From the NCBI GenBank assembly GCA_022844205.1, contig JALHMF010000003.1:124001-188000 (forward strand): a DNA stretch of 64,000 bases, read 5' to 3'. A model generated the notes under the pieces. It searched no databases. It was not told the DNA's origin and was given only the letters and a program-made list of their open reading frames with translations. This document shows, piece by piece, positions 9,232-17,673 of this stretch. Numbering within the stretch: position 1 is the first letter of the stretch; every line of letters begins with the position of its first letter. Both the position numbers and the translations under genes were made by a program. The DNA comes from Xanthobacteraceae bacterium. GTDB lineage: Bacteria; Pseudomonadota; Alphaproteobacteria; Rhizobiales; Xanthobacteraceae.

Positions 9232-10017
9232 CTAGTTCAAGACGCCCTTTACACCCGCATAAATGGAACCGAGCGTGGTCGCCACGGTCACCGCGCTGTT
9301 GAGCATCTGTTCGATCGAGGCGATTCGGGCCTTCAGGCCCTGCTCGTTTCCTGCCGGCCCCATCAGCGAGGCAATCTCCCGCGCGATGCTGTTCACAATG
9401 CCGCTCGATTTCGTCCCTGTGTGGAAAATGCGCTGCACGATGCGCGCGAGCATGTAGCCCGTGAGGACCGCAAGCGCGATGCTGAGCGCATATTCGAGCG
9501 CCTCCTGCCACTCGCGCTGATCTTGCGGAACAATCGGGACGCGATCAACCAGCCCGATCACCGTAAGCATCCCCGCGACCGCCGCCACGCCGACAACTGC
9601 GCCCATCAGCACGGGTGCCAGAAAGGGTGCGCGGTATTTCCAGTAGAGCGCAAAGCCAAAGGGGAGCGGCACGAGCATTGAAACGATGCGCAGAAAGAGC
9701 ACGTTCACGTCGAAACGAACCGTCATCAGGTAGTGCGCAAGCAGCAGGATCAGGACCGGCAGCACGACGAATGCGGACAAATAGATCAGCCAGCCGATGG
9801 CACCCGTGCTCCCGGCCTGCTGGCGGATCGCACTTTCCGCCTCTTGATAACCGAACTTGCCCTTCAGGGCATCGAGTTCAGCCTGAAGCTCCCAGACCTT
9901 CTTCTCGAGTTCTTCGTTCTTCTGAAGGATCGGCTTCAGGATACCGATGTCACGCGTGCAATGCTTGCAAACGATCGCTTCGTCCTTGACCTCTTCGGCG
10001 CAAAACGGACAAAGCAC
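9232..10017 (-). CDS. Zinc-ribbon, four-helix membrane protein of unknown function
   Basis: A 261-residue protein I cannot assign to a named family. It opens with a zinc ribbon, MLCPFC and then CKHC (C3, C6, C17, C20), followed by a charged helical segment likely to form a coiled coil (about 30-60). Four hydrophobic segments follow, about 73-98, 104-126, 130-157 and 171-193, and a helical C-terminal tail (KARIASIEQMLNSAVTVATT). The N-terminal ribbon is probably cytoplasmic. The start is GTG with GGGGA 5 nt upstream. It is the third gene of a same-strand unit: CHAT protein, small exported protein, this gene (gaps 53 and 35 nt), suggesting a membrane partner or sensor for the exported pair. That link is inference. 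Confidence 0.75.
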   Translation of the reverse strand: MLCPFCAEEVKDEAIVCKHCTRDIGILKPILQKNEELEKKVWELQAELDALKGKFGYQEAESAIRQQAGSTGAIGWLIYLSAFVVLPVLILLLAHYLMTVRFDVNVLFLRIVSMLVPLPFGFALYWKYRAPFLAPVLMGAVVGVAAVAGMLTVIGLVDRVPIVPQDQREWQEALEYALSIALAVLTGYMLARIVQRIFHTGTKSSGIVNSIAREIASLMGPAGNEQGLKARIASIEQMLNSAVTVATTLGSIYAGVKGVLN

Positions 10018-10052
10018 TGCGATCCCCAGCCCCGGAGTGGGACGTTTCAGAA

Positions 10053-10508
10053 TTACTTCGCGACGTTGATCTTGAAATTCGCCGAACCGGCGCGGCCGTC
10101 GGTGTCTTTCAGGTCCACCTTGATGATGTGCTCGCCGGGGGGAATGACGGCGCCGTCCATCTCGATGCCGTTCTCCTTCACGAATTTCTGCATCCGCTGC
10201 GTGAGATCGACGGACGGGCTTTTGACATAGCTCGCTTTCACGCTCGCGGGATCGATCTTGGCGCCGCCGAAACTCTCAAACTTCAGCCGGAGATTGAGCG
10301 GAGAAGTGACCGTGCCCGAACCGGGAGCCGGCGACACCAGTTGCACTTTCGGCCCGCGCGTAACGCCGCGGAACGTCAGTCCCGTATCGGCGGCGGCAGG
10401 CAAAGCCGCTTCATTTTCGGTGATGAGAATTTCGGCCTTCAGCGGCGTTGCAAGAACCGCACTGAACAGGCTCAACGCGACGACCTTAGGAAACAAGGCT
10501 TGGCGCAT
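10053..10508 (-). CDS. Small exported protein of unknown function (beta-sandwich-like)
   Basis: A 151-residue protein with a Sec signal peptide (about 1-25, cleavage after LKA). The mature part contains VQLVSPAPGSGTVTSPLNLRLKFESFGG and a C-terminal PPGEHIIKVDLKDTDGRAG stretch, a pattern of short beta strands resembling bacterial Ig-like or invasin-type domains rather than an enzyme; no catalytic motif is visible. It lies between the exported CHAT protein and the zinc-ribbon membrane protein on the same strand, so it may be a periplasmic partner or substrate of the CHAT protein. Function unknown. Confidence 0.7.
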   Translation of the reverse strand: MRQALFPKVVALSLFSAVLATPLKAEILITENEAALPAAADTGLTFRGVTRGPKVQLVSPAPGSGTVTSPLNLRLKFESFGGAKIDPASVKASYVKSPSVDLTQRMQKFVKENGIEMDGAVIPPGEHIIKVDLKDTDGRAGSANFKINVAK

Positions 10509-10561
10509 CGGAGCAATCCCCCGTTAAACTGGCGCGGAATGTAGTCTGTCCGTATCGCTTA

Positions 10562-13500
10562 TCAAGAGCCACCGTCGCCAATGATGGTGTAGGGCGCCCA
10601 GAACAGCGGATGGGCGTAACTGAAGATCGTCTTGCCGCCCGGGTCCTTGTAGCCGCCGTCCGTCGCGAGCGTCATCATTGCCTGTTGCAGCGCCTCGCCG
10701 CGGGCGAGTTTTGGATTGGCTGCCTGGCGGGCGAAAAGATCGGTGACCAGTTCGCGCGCGGAAACCGAGTGGACAGACCAGTTGGTGACCAGGAGCGCTC
10801 GGGTCCCGGCATAGAAGAACGCCCGGCCCAGCCCGGAAGCCGCCTCCGCCCCTGCCCCGGCACCCGTGCCCGTATTGCAGGCCGACAGCACGACCCAGTC
10901 GGCGTCGAGCTTGAGCGCCAGAATTTCTTCCATCGTCAGCAGCCCGTCGCCATCGACATCGGCGACTTCCGGCGCCGTCAGGGCGAGTGCGGGCTGGGTC
11001 AAGCCGTTCAGTTCGCCCGGCACAAGACCGTGCGTTGCGAAGGCGACGATCTTGTACTTCGAGAGGTCCATGTTCTTCACGGTCTTTTCGTTCGCCGCCC
11101 TGCCGAGATGCAGCACCTTGCTCGGGTCTGCCTGCAACGCGATCGCGATCGACTTCACTTCCTCGGCGGTATCGGGGAGCCTTGGCAGCAATCCAAGCTC
11201 GGCACTGTCCACACCTAGCGCCTGTGAGGAGTTGCGGCGCACGAACGGAACGCCCCGGGTTGCGACCGCCGCCTGCTGTCCGACTTTCGAAGCGGCATCG
11301 CTTTCCGCTTCCTTGGCCTGATCAGTGCTGAAATAGGGATCGCCAAACGCAATCAGCCGCTCCCGGGCAGGAGAACCCGGCGTCAGATTCCGGAGCGTCA
11401 TGAGTGCCGCCGCCGCCGGCACCATCGACACCGAATGCGTGCGCGCGAGCCACGGGACGTTTTTATATTCGGCAAACGGATGCTCGCCTTTTTTGAGTTC
11501 GGTGGGAGCCGTCGGCAGCAAACCAAGCGGCAGCAGACCCAGCGCACCATTCGTCACCACGATGAGATTTCTGGCCGGCTTCCAGACTTCCTCCACCGGC
11601 TTCAGAAGCGCGTTATAAAGTTCGCTGGCAAGTTTCAGATCGAATGCCGGAATTTCGTCGATGGACGACGCCTGCGGCTCCAGCGCCTTGCGAAGCGCCG
11701 TCACCCGCTGTTCGAGATCGCGCGTGCGCAGGAGAATTGGCGCAAAGCCGGCTTTCCCTTCTTTCGGGATCGCCCAGACATAGGAACTCTGGTTGCCGAA
11801 ATAAAACGACAGCAAAACCTCGCCCGGCTTCAACGCAGTGCGCACGCCCGCGATTGTCGGCGGTTTCGGATCGATCAGATCGGCATATTCGGGAAACTTC
11901 TTCTCGATATCGCGGCGCGCGTTCGAGCGATCCTTTCTGATCGTATCGAGCGACGTACGGAGGTCTTTGAGTTCCTGCTCGTTTCTTTCTTCCGGCGGCA
12001 GCGAGAGCATATTGTTAATGAGGCCGAGTTGCGCGCTGGCCTGCTTTTCAAGGTCCTGTTCGAGCCGCACAAGTCCCGCAAGTGCAGGATCCTTGGCTGA
12101 AGCACGCGCGCTTGAAGCCGCGAGCGCTTTCTGAACCGTCCTGCCCCGCAGAACTTCCGCAAGCGGAAAGCTTTCGGCTGCCACCGCCTCGGCCCCGCCT
12201 GCCAGTTCCGGCGCCTTTGCCAGCAATGCGATATAGGTACCCACGATATTTCGCATCCGCTGTTCACGCGCGGCTCCAGCGCTCACATCTTCATCATCGG
12301 ATTCACGCGAAGCTGTAACAAGGATCGGGACCGCGGCGCGGAAGTGCTCCAGCGATTCCTTCAATTGATTGGCGCGGAACAGTCCGATTGCGTACACGCC
12401 TTGAGCCAGCAGCGCGTTCTGGTGCTTCTCGCCGAAGCGGGATTTCATCCGGTTCCAGTATTCGCGCGCGATCTCGATTCCTTCCTTTGTCTTGCCTACG
12501 CTCAGCAACGCAAATACGCGCGTGCGCGAATAGGAATACATTTCCTTCCGTTTTGAATCCCAATTCGCGATGGACTTGTCGATTTCCTCATACAGCTTCA
12601 ACACGTCGAGCTGGCGGTTTTGCAGCGAATAAACGCCCGCGAGCTGGTCCATCACGGACACGATCGAAAGCGAATTGGGCTCGTAACCCAATCCGCGATA
12701 GATTTCGAGCGATGTGCTGGTGAGCTTCTCCGCGTCGTCGTAACGGCCCTGCTCGATCATCACGCGCGAAAGCTGGGCGATGAAAAAGGCTGTGTCCGAG
12801 TGGAATTTTCCGTTGGCGCGAAGACGGCTCAGCAGCGCCCGCCGAATGTCGGATTCCGCCTCGACGAACTTGCCCTGATGCATTTTCGCACGGCCTTCAT
12901 AAGCAAGCAGGTAGTCGAGATTCTGCTCCATACCGGTGGTCTGAGGCTTGTTGGGACTTGCTTGCGCCAAGCGGATCGATTCCGCCCACAAAACACTGGC
13001 TCGGTGATAACCCTGTTCCGCCTCGGCATAACGTCCTCGCGCATCGACAATCCGCGCGCGCATTTCCTCTATGTTCGAAGCCCAGTTTGGACGGAACATC
13101 TCGACGTTCGGCCATTGTTTGGATTTTTCGAATAGCTGCAGCGTACGATTGAGGACGCCTTCGGCACGCTCGATCTGTCCAAGCTGCAGCAGCGACAGGA
13201 CAACCAGCCGGTTGCCGTTGAAAGCACGTCCCATCCGGCCCGGGCCGACGAATTCCTTGTTCATCTGTTCCTGGAAATTCAGCGCTTTCGCATGGTCGCC
13301 GGCGAAACGATACTCGCGCGCCAGATGTTGCGCGACCCGATACGCTATTTCGACGTCGGTTTTCCGCGCGAGCGCAAGCGCCTTTTCTGATTCTTGAATC
13401 GATTCACCCAGCCGTCCAAGCGCGGAGTAGGCTTGCGCACGCTCGTAATGGAAATTCATCAGCGTGCGTTCGTCGGCGCCCACCGGAGCGTTTGCATCCG

Positions 13501-13690
13501 CCTGCGCGCGTAGTTTTGCGATCCGTTGCGGGTCGGGCTTTTCCTGATCCAGAATGGCGGTGATGTCGGCGATCGTTCGCGGCGGCGCCTTGAAGGAAGG
13601 TGTCTGCGCATAGGCCGACACAGCGGCAAATGCGCTGCCGGCCAAAAAAAGTCCCAGACAAATTTGCGAAACGCCTCGGCCAGTATTCAC
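10562..13690 (-). CDS. Exported TPR-CHAT domain protein (caspase-like protease family)
   Basis: A 1042-residue protein with an N-terminal Sec signal peptide (cleavage about residue 29, AYA-Q), a long helical tetratricopeptide-repeat region (about 70-480, for example YERAQAYSALGRLGESIQESEKAL), a coiled linker and a C-terminal CHAT domain (about 720-1040). The catalytic dyad of the caspase/separase clan is present: H887 in FATHGLV and C938 in VVLSACNTG, and the domain closes with HPLFWAPYTIIG. Between the dyad residues, D911-E922 matches an EF-hand-type calcium loop (DVDGDGLLTMEE). The start is GTG with GAGGGAGAC upstream. It is the first gene of a three-gene unit placed between clpP and clpX. 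CHAT proteins in immunity are cytoplasmic; this one appears exported. Target unknown. Confidence 0.9.
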   Translation of the reverse strand: MNTGRGVSQICLGLFLAGSAFAAVSAYAQTPSFKAPPRTIADITAILDQEKPDPQRIAKLRAQADANAPVGADERTLMNFHYERAQAYSALGRLGESIQESEKALALARKTDVEIAYRVAQHLAREYRFAGDHAKALNFQEQMNKEFVGPGRMGRAFNGNRLVVLSLLQLGQIERAEGVLNRTLQLFEKSKQWPNVEMFRPNWASNIEEMRARIVDARGRYAEAEQGYHRASVLWAESIRLAQASPNKPQTTGMEQNLDYLLAYEGRAKMHQGKFVEAESDIRRALLSRLRANGKFHSDTAFFIAQLSRVMIEQGRYDDAEKLTSTSLEIYRGLGYEPNSLSIVSVMDQLAGVYSLQNRQLDVLKLYEEIDKSIANWDSKRKEMYSYSRTRVFALLSVGKTKEGIEIAREYWNRMKSRFGEKHQNALLAQGVYAIGLFRANQLKESLEHFRAAVPILVTASRESDDEDVSAGAAREQRMRNIVGTYIALLAKAPELAGGAEAVAAESFPLAEVLRGRTVQKALAASSARASAKDPALAGLVRLEQDLEKQASAQLGLINNMLSLPPEERNEQELKDLRTSLDTIRKDRSNARRDIEKKFPEYADLIDPKPPTIAGVRTALKPGEVLLSFYFGNQSSYVWAIPKEGKAGFAPILLRTRDLEQRVTALRKALEPQASSIDEIPAFDLKLASELYNALLKPVEEVWKPARNLIVVTNGALGLLPLGLLPTAPTELKKGEHPFAEYKNVPWLARTHSVSMVPAAAALMTLRNLTPGSPARERLIAFGDPYFSTDQAKEAESDAASKVGQQAAVATRGVPFVRRNSSQALGVDSAELGLLPRLPDTAEEVKSIAIALQADPSKVLHLGRAANEKTVKNMDLSKYKIVAFATHGLVPGELNGLTQPALALTAPEVADVDGDGLLTMEEILALKLDADWVVLSACNTGTGAGAGAEAASGLGRAFFYAGTRALLVTNWSVHSVSARELVTDLFARQAANPKLARGEALQQAMMTLATDGGYKDPGGKTIFSYAHPLFWAPYTIIGDGGS

Positions 13691-13814
13691 GGCCGTCTCC
13701 CTCGCGTTTCCCTGTCCCTGAACTGCCGTTGTCCGGCAGCATTTCCATCGCCCTTGGAGAGCGATTTAACTGGCGGAGACTAGCGTAGTTCTATGCTCGG
13801 CGGGAGTCCGACGA

Positions 13815-14453
13815 TCAGGGCTTGACCGGGACCGGGTCTTCCGTCGGCCGCTTGTCGATGACCTGGTCGATCACACCGAATTCCTTGGAGGCTTCGGCGG
13901 TAAGGAATTTGTCGCGCTCGAGCGCGTCCTCGATCGACTTCAGCGGTTGGCCCGTATGCCTGACGTAAATATCGTTCAGCCGCTTCTTGATGTTCAGGAT
14001 TTCCTGGGCGTGCAGCATGATGTCGGTCGCCTGCCCCTGAAAGCCGCCCGACGGCTGGTGCAGCATGATCCGCGCATTCGGCAAGGCATAACGCATGCCC
14101 TTGGCGCCGGCTGTCAGCAGGAGCGAGCCCATGGAGGCCGCCTGACCGATGCAAAGCGTCGAGATGGCGGGCCGGATAAACTGCATCGTGTCGTAGATCG
14201 CAAGCCCCGATGTAACCACGCCACCCGGCGAGTTGATGTAGATCGAAATTTCCTTCTTGGGATTTTCCGCTTCAAGAAAGAGAAGCTGCGCCACGACCAG
14301 CGTCGACATTCCGTCTTCGATCCCACCGGTGATGAAGATGATCCGCTCCTTCAACAGGCGCGAGTAAATATCGTAGGACCGCTCGCCGCGATTGGTCTGT
14401 TCGACCACCATCGGAACAAGATAATTGGAGTAGGTCTCGATGGGATCGCGCAT
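13815..14453 (-). CDS. clpP: ATP-dependent Clp protease proteolytic subunit ClpP
   Basis: The tetradecameric serine peptidase partner of ClpX/ClpA. 212 residues. The catalytic triad is visible: S107 in GQAASMGS, H132 in IMLHQPSGG and D181 in ERDKFLT; the oxyanion SPGG loop (INSPGGVV) is intact. It follows tig by 80 nt on the same strand as in related genomes, but clpX is nearly 5 kb downstream because the CHAT gene cluster lies between them. Confidence 0.98.
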   Translation of the reverse strand: MRDPIETYSNYLVPMVVEQTNRGERSYDIYSRLLKERIIFITGGIEDGMSTLVVAQLLFLEAENPKKEISIYINSPGGVVTSGLAIYDTMQFIRPAISTLCIGQAASMGSLLLTAGAKGMRYALPNARIMLHQPSGGFQGQATDIMLHAQEILNIKKRLNDIYVRHTGQPLKSIEDALERDKFLTAEASKEFGVIDQVIDKRPTEDPVPVKP

Positions 14454-14533
14454 TGAATGTCCTCCACGGGCGGCGGTCGAATCGCAGCCGCAGCTTAGCC
14501 TATCGGCTGCAGCGGCTGGACCGGGAATAGTCC

Positions 14534-15910
14534 CTACTTCTTGCCGGACTTCTTGCCTTCACCCTCGTCGTCTTCGTCGTCCGCGACGAGCTGCTCGCGG
14601 GTGACGGGCTTGTCGGTAACGGTGGCGAGTTCGAGGATGTAGTCAACGACCTTCTCTTCAAACAGTGGCGCTCGGATGGCGGCGATCAGGTTCGGATCGT
14701 TCCGGATCTGCTCGAACACCTTCTGCTCCTGCCCGGGATATTGCCGGGCGCGTTCGACGACGGCGCGGCTCAGTTCGTCGTCCGCGACCTTGATCGAATT
14801 CTTCTCGCCGACTTCGCCAAGAACGAGGCCCAGGCGAACACGGCGATCGGCAATTTTCCTGTATTCCTCGCGCGCCTGATCTTCGGTTTTACCCTCGTCG
14901 GCGAAGCTTGTGCCCTGACGTTCGAGTTCCTGCGTGACCGACGACCAGATGCCGCCGAATTCCTGCTCCACGAGCGACGGCGGCACATCGAACTGGTGCT
15001 GCTTGTCGAGCGCGTCCAGCAAAGCGCGTTTCAGCTTGGCGCGCGACAGCGATGAATATTCGCGCTCCAGCCGGTCGCGCACCTGCGACTTGAGTTTTTC
15101 GACGCTCTCAAGGCCTAGACCCTTCGCAAAGTCGTCGTCGATATTGATCGCTTCAGGGCCGGCCACCGCCGTCACGGTCACTTCGAATTCCGCATCCTTA
15201 CCCGCGAGATGTTCGGCCATGTAGTTCTTCGGGAAGGTGACCTTGATGGTCCGGGTCTCGCCCTTGCCCATCCCGATGATCTGCTCTTCAAAGCCCGGAA
15301 TGAACCCGCCCGAACCGAGCACCAGCGGGACTTCGTCCGCAGAGCCACCTTCGAACGGCGCGCCTTCCAGCGTGCCCTTGAAGTTCATCACAACACGGTC
15401 GCCGTTTTCGGCCTTGCCGTCCTTGTCGGTGAAATTCCGGTTCGATTCCGCGATCTTCTTGAGGGACTCGTCCACATGATCTTCGGCAACCGGAGCGACG
15501 GGCTTCTCCAGCTTGATGCTGCGGAAATCGGCCAGCTCGATCTTCGGCAGGATTTCCATCGCGACCGTGTAGGAAAGGTCAGCCTTGCCTTCCATCACTT
15601 CCTTGACCGCGGCCTCCTCCTCGGAGGCGAGCTTGATCTGCGGCTGCATCGCAAGGCGGAAGCCGCCGTCGCTGATGATCTTGTTGTTGGCCTCGGAAAT
15701 TGCCTGCTCGATCACTTCGCCCATCACCGAGCGGCCATAGACCCGCTTCAGGTGTGGCAACGGGACCTTGCCCGGACGGAAGCCATCGAGCTTCACACGG
15801 TCCTTGATCGTCTCGAGCCGTTCGGTCGCGCGCTGATCCAGTTCGGTCAGCGGCAGCACAACCTGATACTCGCGCTTCAGCCCTTCGGAGAGGGTTTCTT
15901 TCACTTGCAT
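14534..15910 (-). CDS. tig: Trigger factor (ribosome-bound chaperone and prolyl isomerase)
   Basis: A 458-residue chaperone acting at the ribosomal exit tunnel. N-terminal ribosome-binding domain with the signature [17 protein letters not shown] (about 43-60), FKBP-type PPIase domain with [14 protein letters not shown] and [19 protein letters not shown] (about 160-245), then the helical C-terminal substrate domain and a charged D/E-K tail. Its start lies 55 nt downstream of the tRNA-Leu gene on the same strand, so read-through from that tRNA promoter is possible. Confidence 0.97.
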   Translation of the reverse strand: MQVKETLSEGLKREYQVVLPLTELDQRATERLETIKDRVKLDGFRPGKVPLPHLKRVYGRSVMGEVIEQAISEANNKIISDGGFRLAMQPQIKLASEEEAAVKEVMEGKADLSYTVAMEILPKIELADFRSIKLEKPVAPVAEDHVDESLKKIAESNRNFTDKDGKAENGDRVVMNFKGTLEGAPFEGGSADEVPLVLGSGGFIPGFEEQIIGMGKGETRTIKVTFPKNYMAEHLAGKDAEFEVTVTAVAGPEAINIDDDFAKGLGLESVEKLKSQVRDRLEREYSSLSRAKLKRALLDALDKQHQFDVPPSLVEQEFGGIWSSVTQELERQGTSFADEGKTEDQAREEYRKIADRRVRLGLVLGEVGEKNSIKVADDELSRAVVERARQYPGQEQKVFEQIRNDPNLIAAIRAPLFEEKVVDYILELATVTDKPVTREQLVADDEDDEGEGKKSGKK

Positions 15911-15965
15911 GGTTCGGAATTCCAGATTTCGTTCGCGTGAATATTTGTACCGGCCGTCAGTCCAT

Positions 15966-16050
15966 TGGTGCGGGCGGAGGGACTCGAACCCCCACGACTT
16001 GCGTCACTGGAACCTAAATCCAGCGCGTCTACCAGTTCCGCCACGCCCGC
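15966..16050 (-). tRNA. tRNA-Leu (TAG)
   Basis: An 85-nt class II tRNA on the minus strand: GCGGGCGTGGCGGAACTGG start, anticodon loop TTTAGGT giving TAG, a long variable arm (TGACGCAAGTCGTG), T arm GGTTCGAGTC and encoded CCA. Acceptor stem GCGGGCG/CGCCCGC is perfect. Confidence 0.96.
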
Positions 16051-16094
16051 TTGGAAAAGGCTTAGGGCCGCAGCGACCAGCACCGGCCGGGGGT

Positions 16095-16122
16095 TCTATA
16101 GCATGCTGGTTTCGCAGGGCAA
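16095..16122 (-). promoter_or_regulatory. Sigma-70-type promoter for tRNA-Leu (possibly tig)
   Basis: Minus-strand TTGCCC (16117-16122), 16-nt spacer, TATAGA (16095-16100). The tRNA begins about 45 nt downstream. Prediction by inspection. Confidence 0.6.
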
Positions 16123-16257
16123 AAGAAATGGAGGGCGCTAAAGCCCCTCCTCAAAGGAAACATTAAATTTCGGAAACCCCCATCCCCGGAAGCGTATCGC
16201 GGATAGACTGCTGCCAAGTGACGGCCAACTATCGACTTCAACTATAGTGAGGCGGCT

Positions 16258-17673
16258 ATGATCGGATGCATTTCGCGCAGACACTTTGTGTCTGCCGGCC
16301 TCGGATTTTCGTTGATCCACCTGCTGCCCCGTCACGCTTCTGCCGGACCAGCCGAATTCCGCACGCTGACCGCCAAGTCAGGAAGCGCCAGTCTCCTCGG
16401 CAAGGATGGCCCACGCACAGAGATCTGGGGATATGACGGAACGGTACCCGGTCCGATTTTGCGGGCGCGACGTGGCGATGAAATCCGAATCCGGCTTTTG
16501 AACCAATTGACGCAACCGACGTCGATTCACTGGCATGGGATACGGATCGAAAATTCAATGGATGGGGCAGCGGGTCTCACTCAGAAGCCCGCAGAGCCTG
16601 GCAAAACTTTCGACTACCGTTTTACGCTCCCCGATGCGGGAACCTACTGGTATCACCCGCATATGCTGTCGAGCGAACAGGTAGATCGCGGACTGCATGG
16701 CTTGCTGATTGTCGATGAAGCGGAGCCTGTCGAAGTCGATCAGGATATCGCGCTGGTGCTCGATGATTGGCGTCTGGAAAAGGACGGGCGCATCCACGAA
16801 AGTTTCGGAAATTTTCACGACGCCGCCCATCAGGGCCGCTACGGGAATTATCTGACTGTGAACGGACAGGCCACGCCGGAAATTCCGGTGCGCAAGAATG
16901 AACGCATCCGCCTTCGCCTGCTGAATGCTGCGAACGCCCGGATCATGCCGGTCCGCATTACAGAGCATGAAGCGACCGTCATGGCACTGGACGGCCAGCC
17001 GACGCTGCCGTTTCCGGCCGAAAATTCCAGGGTTGTGCTGTCACCCGGCTCCCGCTGCGATCTTTTCATCGATGCCAAGTTGAAGTCCGGCACATCGGCG
17101 CCAATCATGATCGACATGGGGCGCGAAGAGGTTGAAATCGCCCGCCTGATCTATGTCGCGGAACCGAAGCGAGTTGCACCGTTACCGCCCGCTAGGCCGC
17201 TACCATCAAACGCGCTTCCCGAGCGCATGGACCTCGTCAATGCCTTCCGGCTCGAAGTGCTCATGGAAGGTGGCGCCATGAGCATGAAGATGCGGGATCT
17301 GATGACACAATCGAGGCCGCAAGGAACACACGGTCATGCGCCCCGCTTCATCGCATGGACGCTCAACGGCAAAGCCTCGGAAGGACATGACCCGGACCCG
17401 TTATTCTCGGTAAAGCGCGGGCAAACAGTGGTGCTTTCTTTTCCGAATGAGACCCGTTTCCCGCACAACATTCATATCCACGGTCACCATTTCCGGCATC
17501 TCGATGATCGTGATGACTCCTGGAAACCATACTGGCTCGATACGGTGCTCATTCTTCCAGGAAAAACCGAGCGCATCGCCTTCATCGCCGACAATCCCGG
17601 CAAGTGGATGATCCACTGTCACATGCTGGAACATCAGGCCGCGGGCATGGCTGCGTGGTTTAAGGTCGGCTGA
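16258..17673 (+). CDS. Tat-exported multicopper oxidase (laccase/CumA-like)
   Basis: A 471-residue three-cupredoxin multicopper oxidase. The N-terminus holds a twin-arginine signal (ISRRHFVSAG at residues 5-14) ending near HASA (about 29), consistent with export of a folded copper enzyme. All four copper motifs are present: HWHG (91-94), WYHPH (131-135), HNIHIHGHH (about 400) and HCHMLEHQAAGM (453-464), the last holding the T1 Cys and its ligands. Substrate could be phenolics, Cu(I) or Mn(II); only a very short Met cluster (GAMSMKMRD) is seen, so it is not the Met-rich CueO type. It ends 14 nt inside the 3' end of the convergent nnr gene. Confidence 0.93.
   Translation: MIGCISRRHFVSAGLGFSLIHLLPRHASAGPAEFRTLTAKSGSASLLGKDGPRTEIWGYDGTVPGPILRARRGDEIRIRLLNQLTQPTSIHWHGIRIENSMDGAAGLTQKPAEPGKTFDYRFTLPDAGTYWYHPHMLSSEQVDRGLHGLLIVDEAEPVEVDQDIALVLDDWRLEKDGRIHESFGNFHDAAHQGRYGNYLTVNGQATPEIPVRKNERIRLRLLNAANARIMPVRITEHEATVMALDGQPTLPFPAENSRVVLSPGSRCDLFIDAKLKSGTSAPIMIDMGREEVEIARLIYVAEPKRVAPLPPARPLPSNALPERMDLVNAFRLEVLMEGGAMSMKMRDLMTQSRPQGTHGHAPRFIAWTLNGKASEGHDPDPLFSVKRGQTVVLSFPNETRFPHNIHIHGHHFRHLDDRDDSWKPYWLDTVLILPGKTERIAFIADNPGKWMIHCHMLEHQAAGMAAWFKVG

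Noticed and set aside
9071-9511. A 146-codon minus-strand frame overlapping the zinc-ribbon gene and the clpX upstream gap
   Set aside because: Out of frame with the zinc-ribbon gene, low complexity, no ribosome site.
16258-17673. Calling the multicopper oxidase CueO (copper resistance)
   Set aside because: It lacks the long Met-rich insert of CueO and has no copper-efflux genes beside it; substrate left open.
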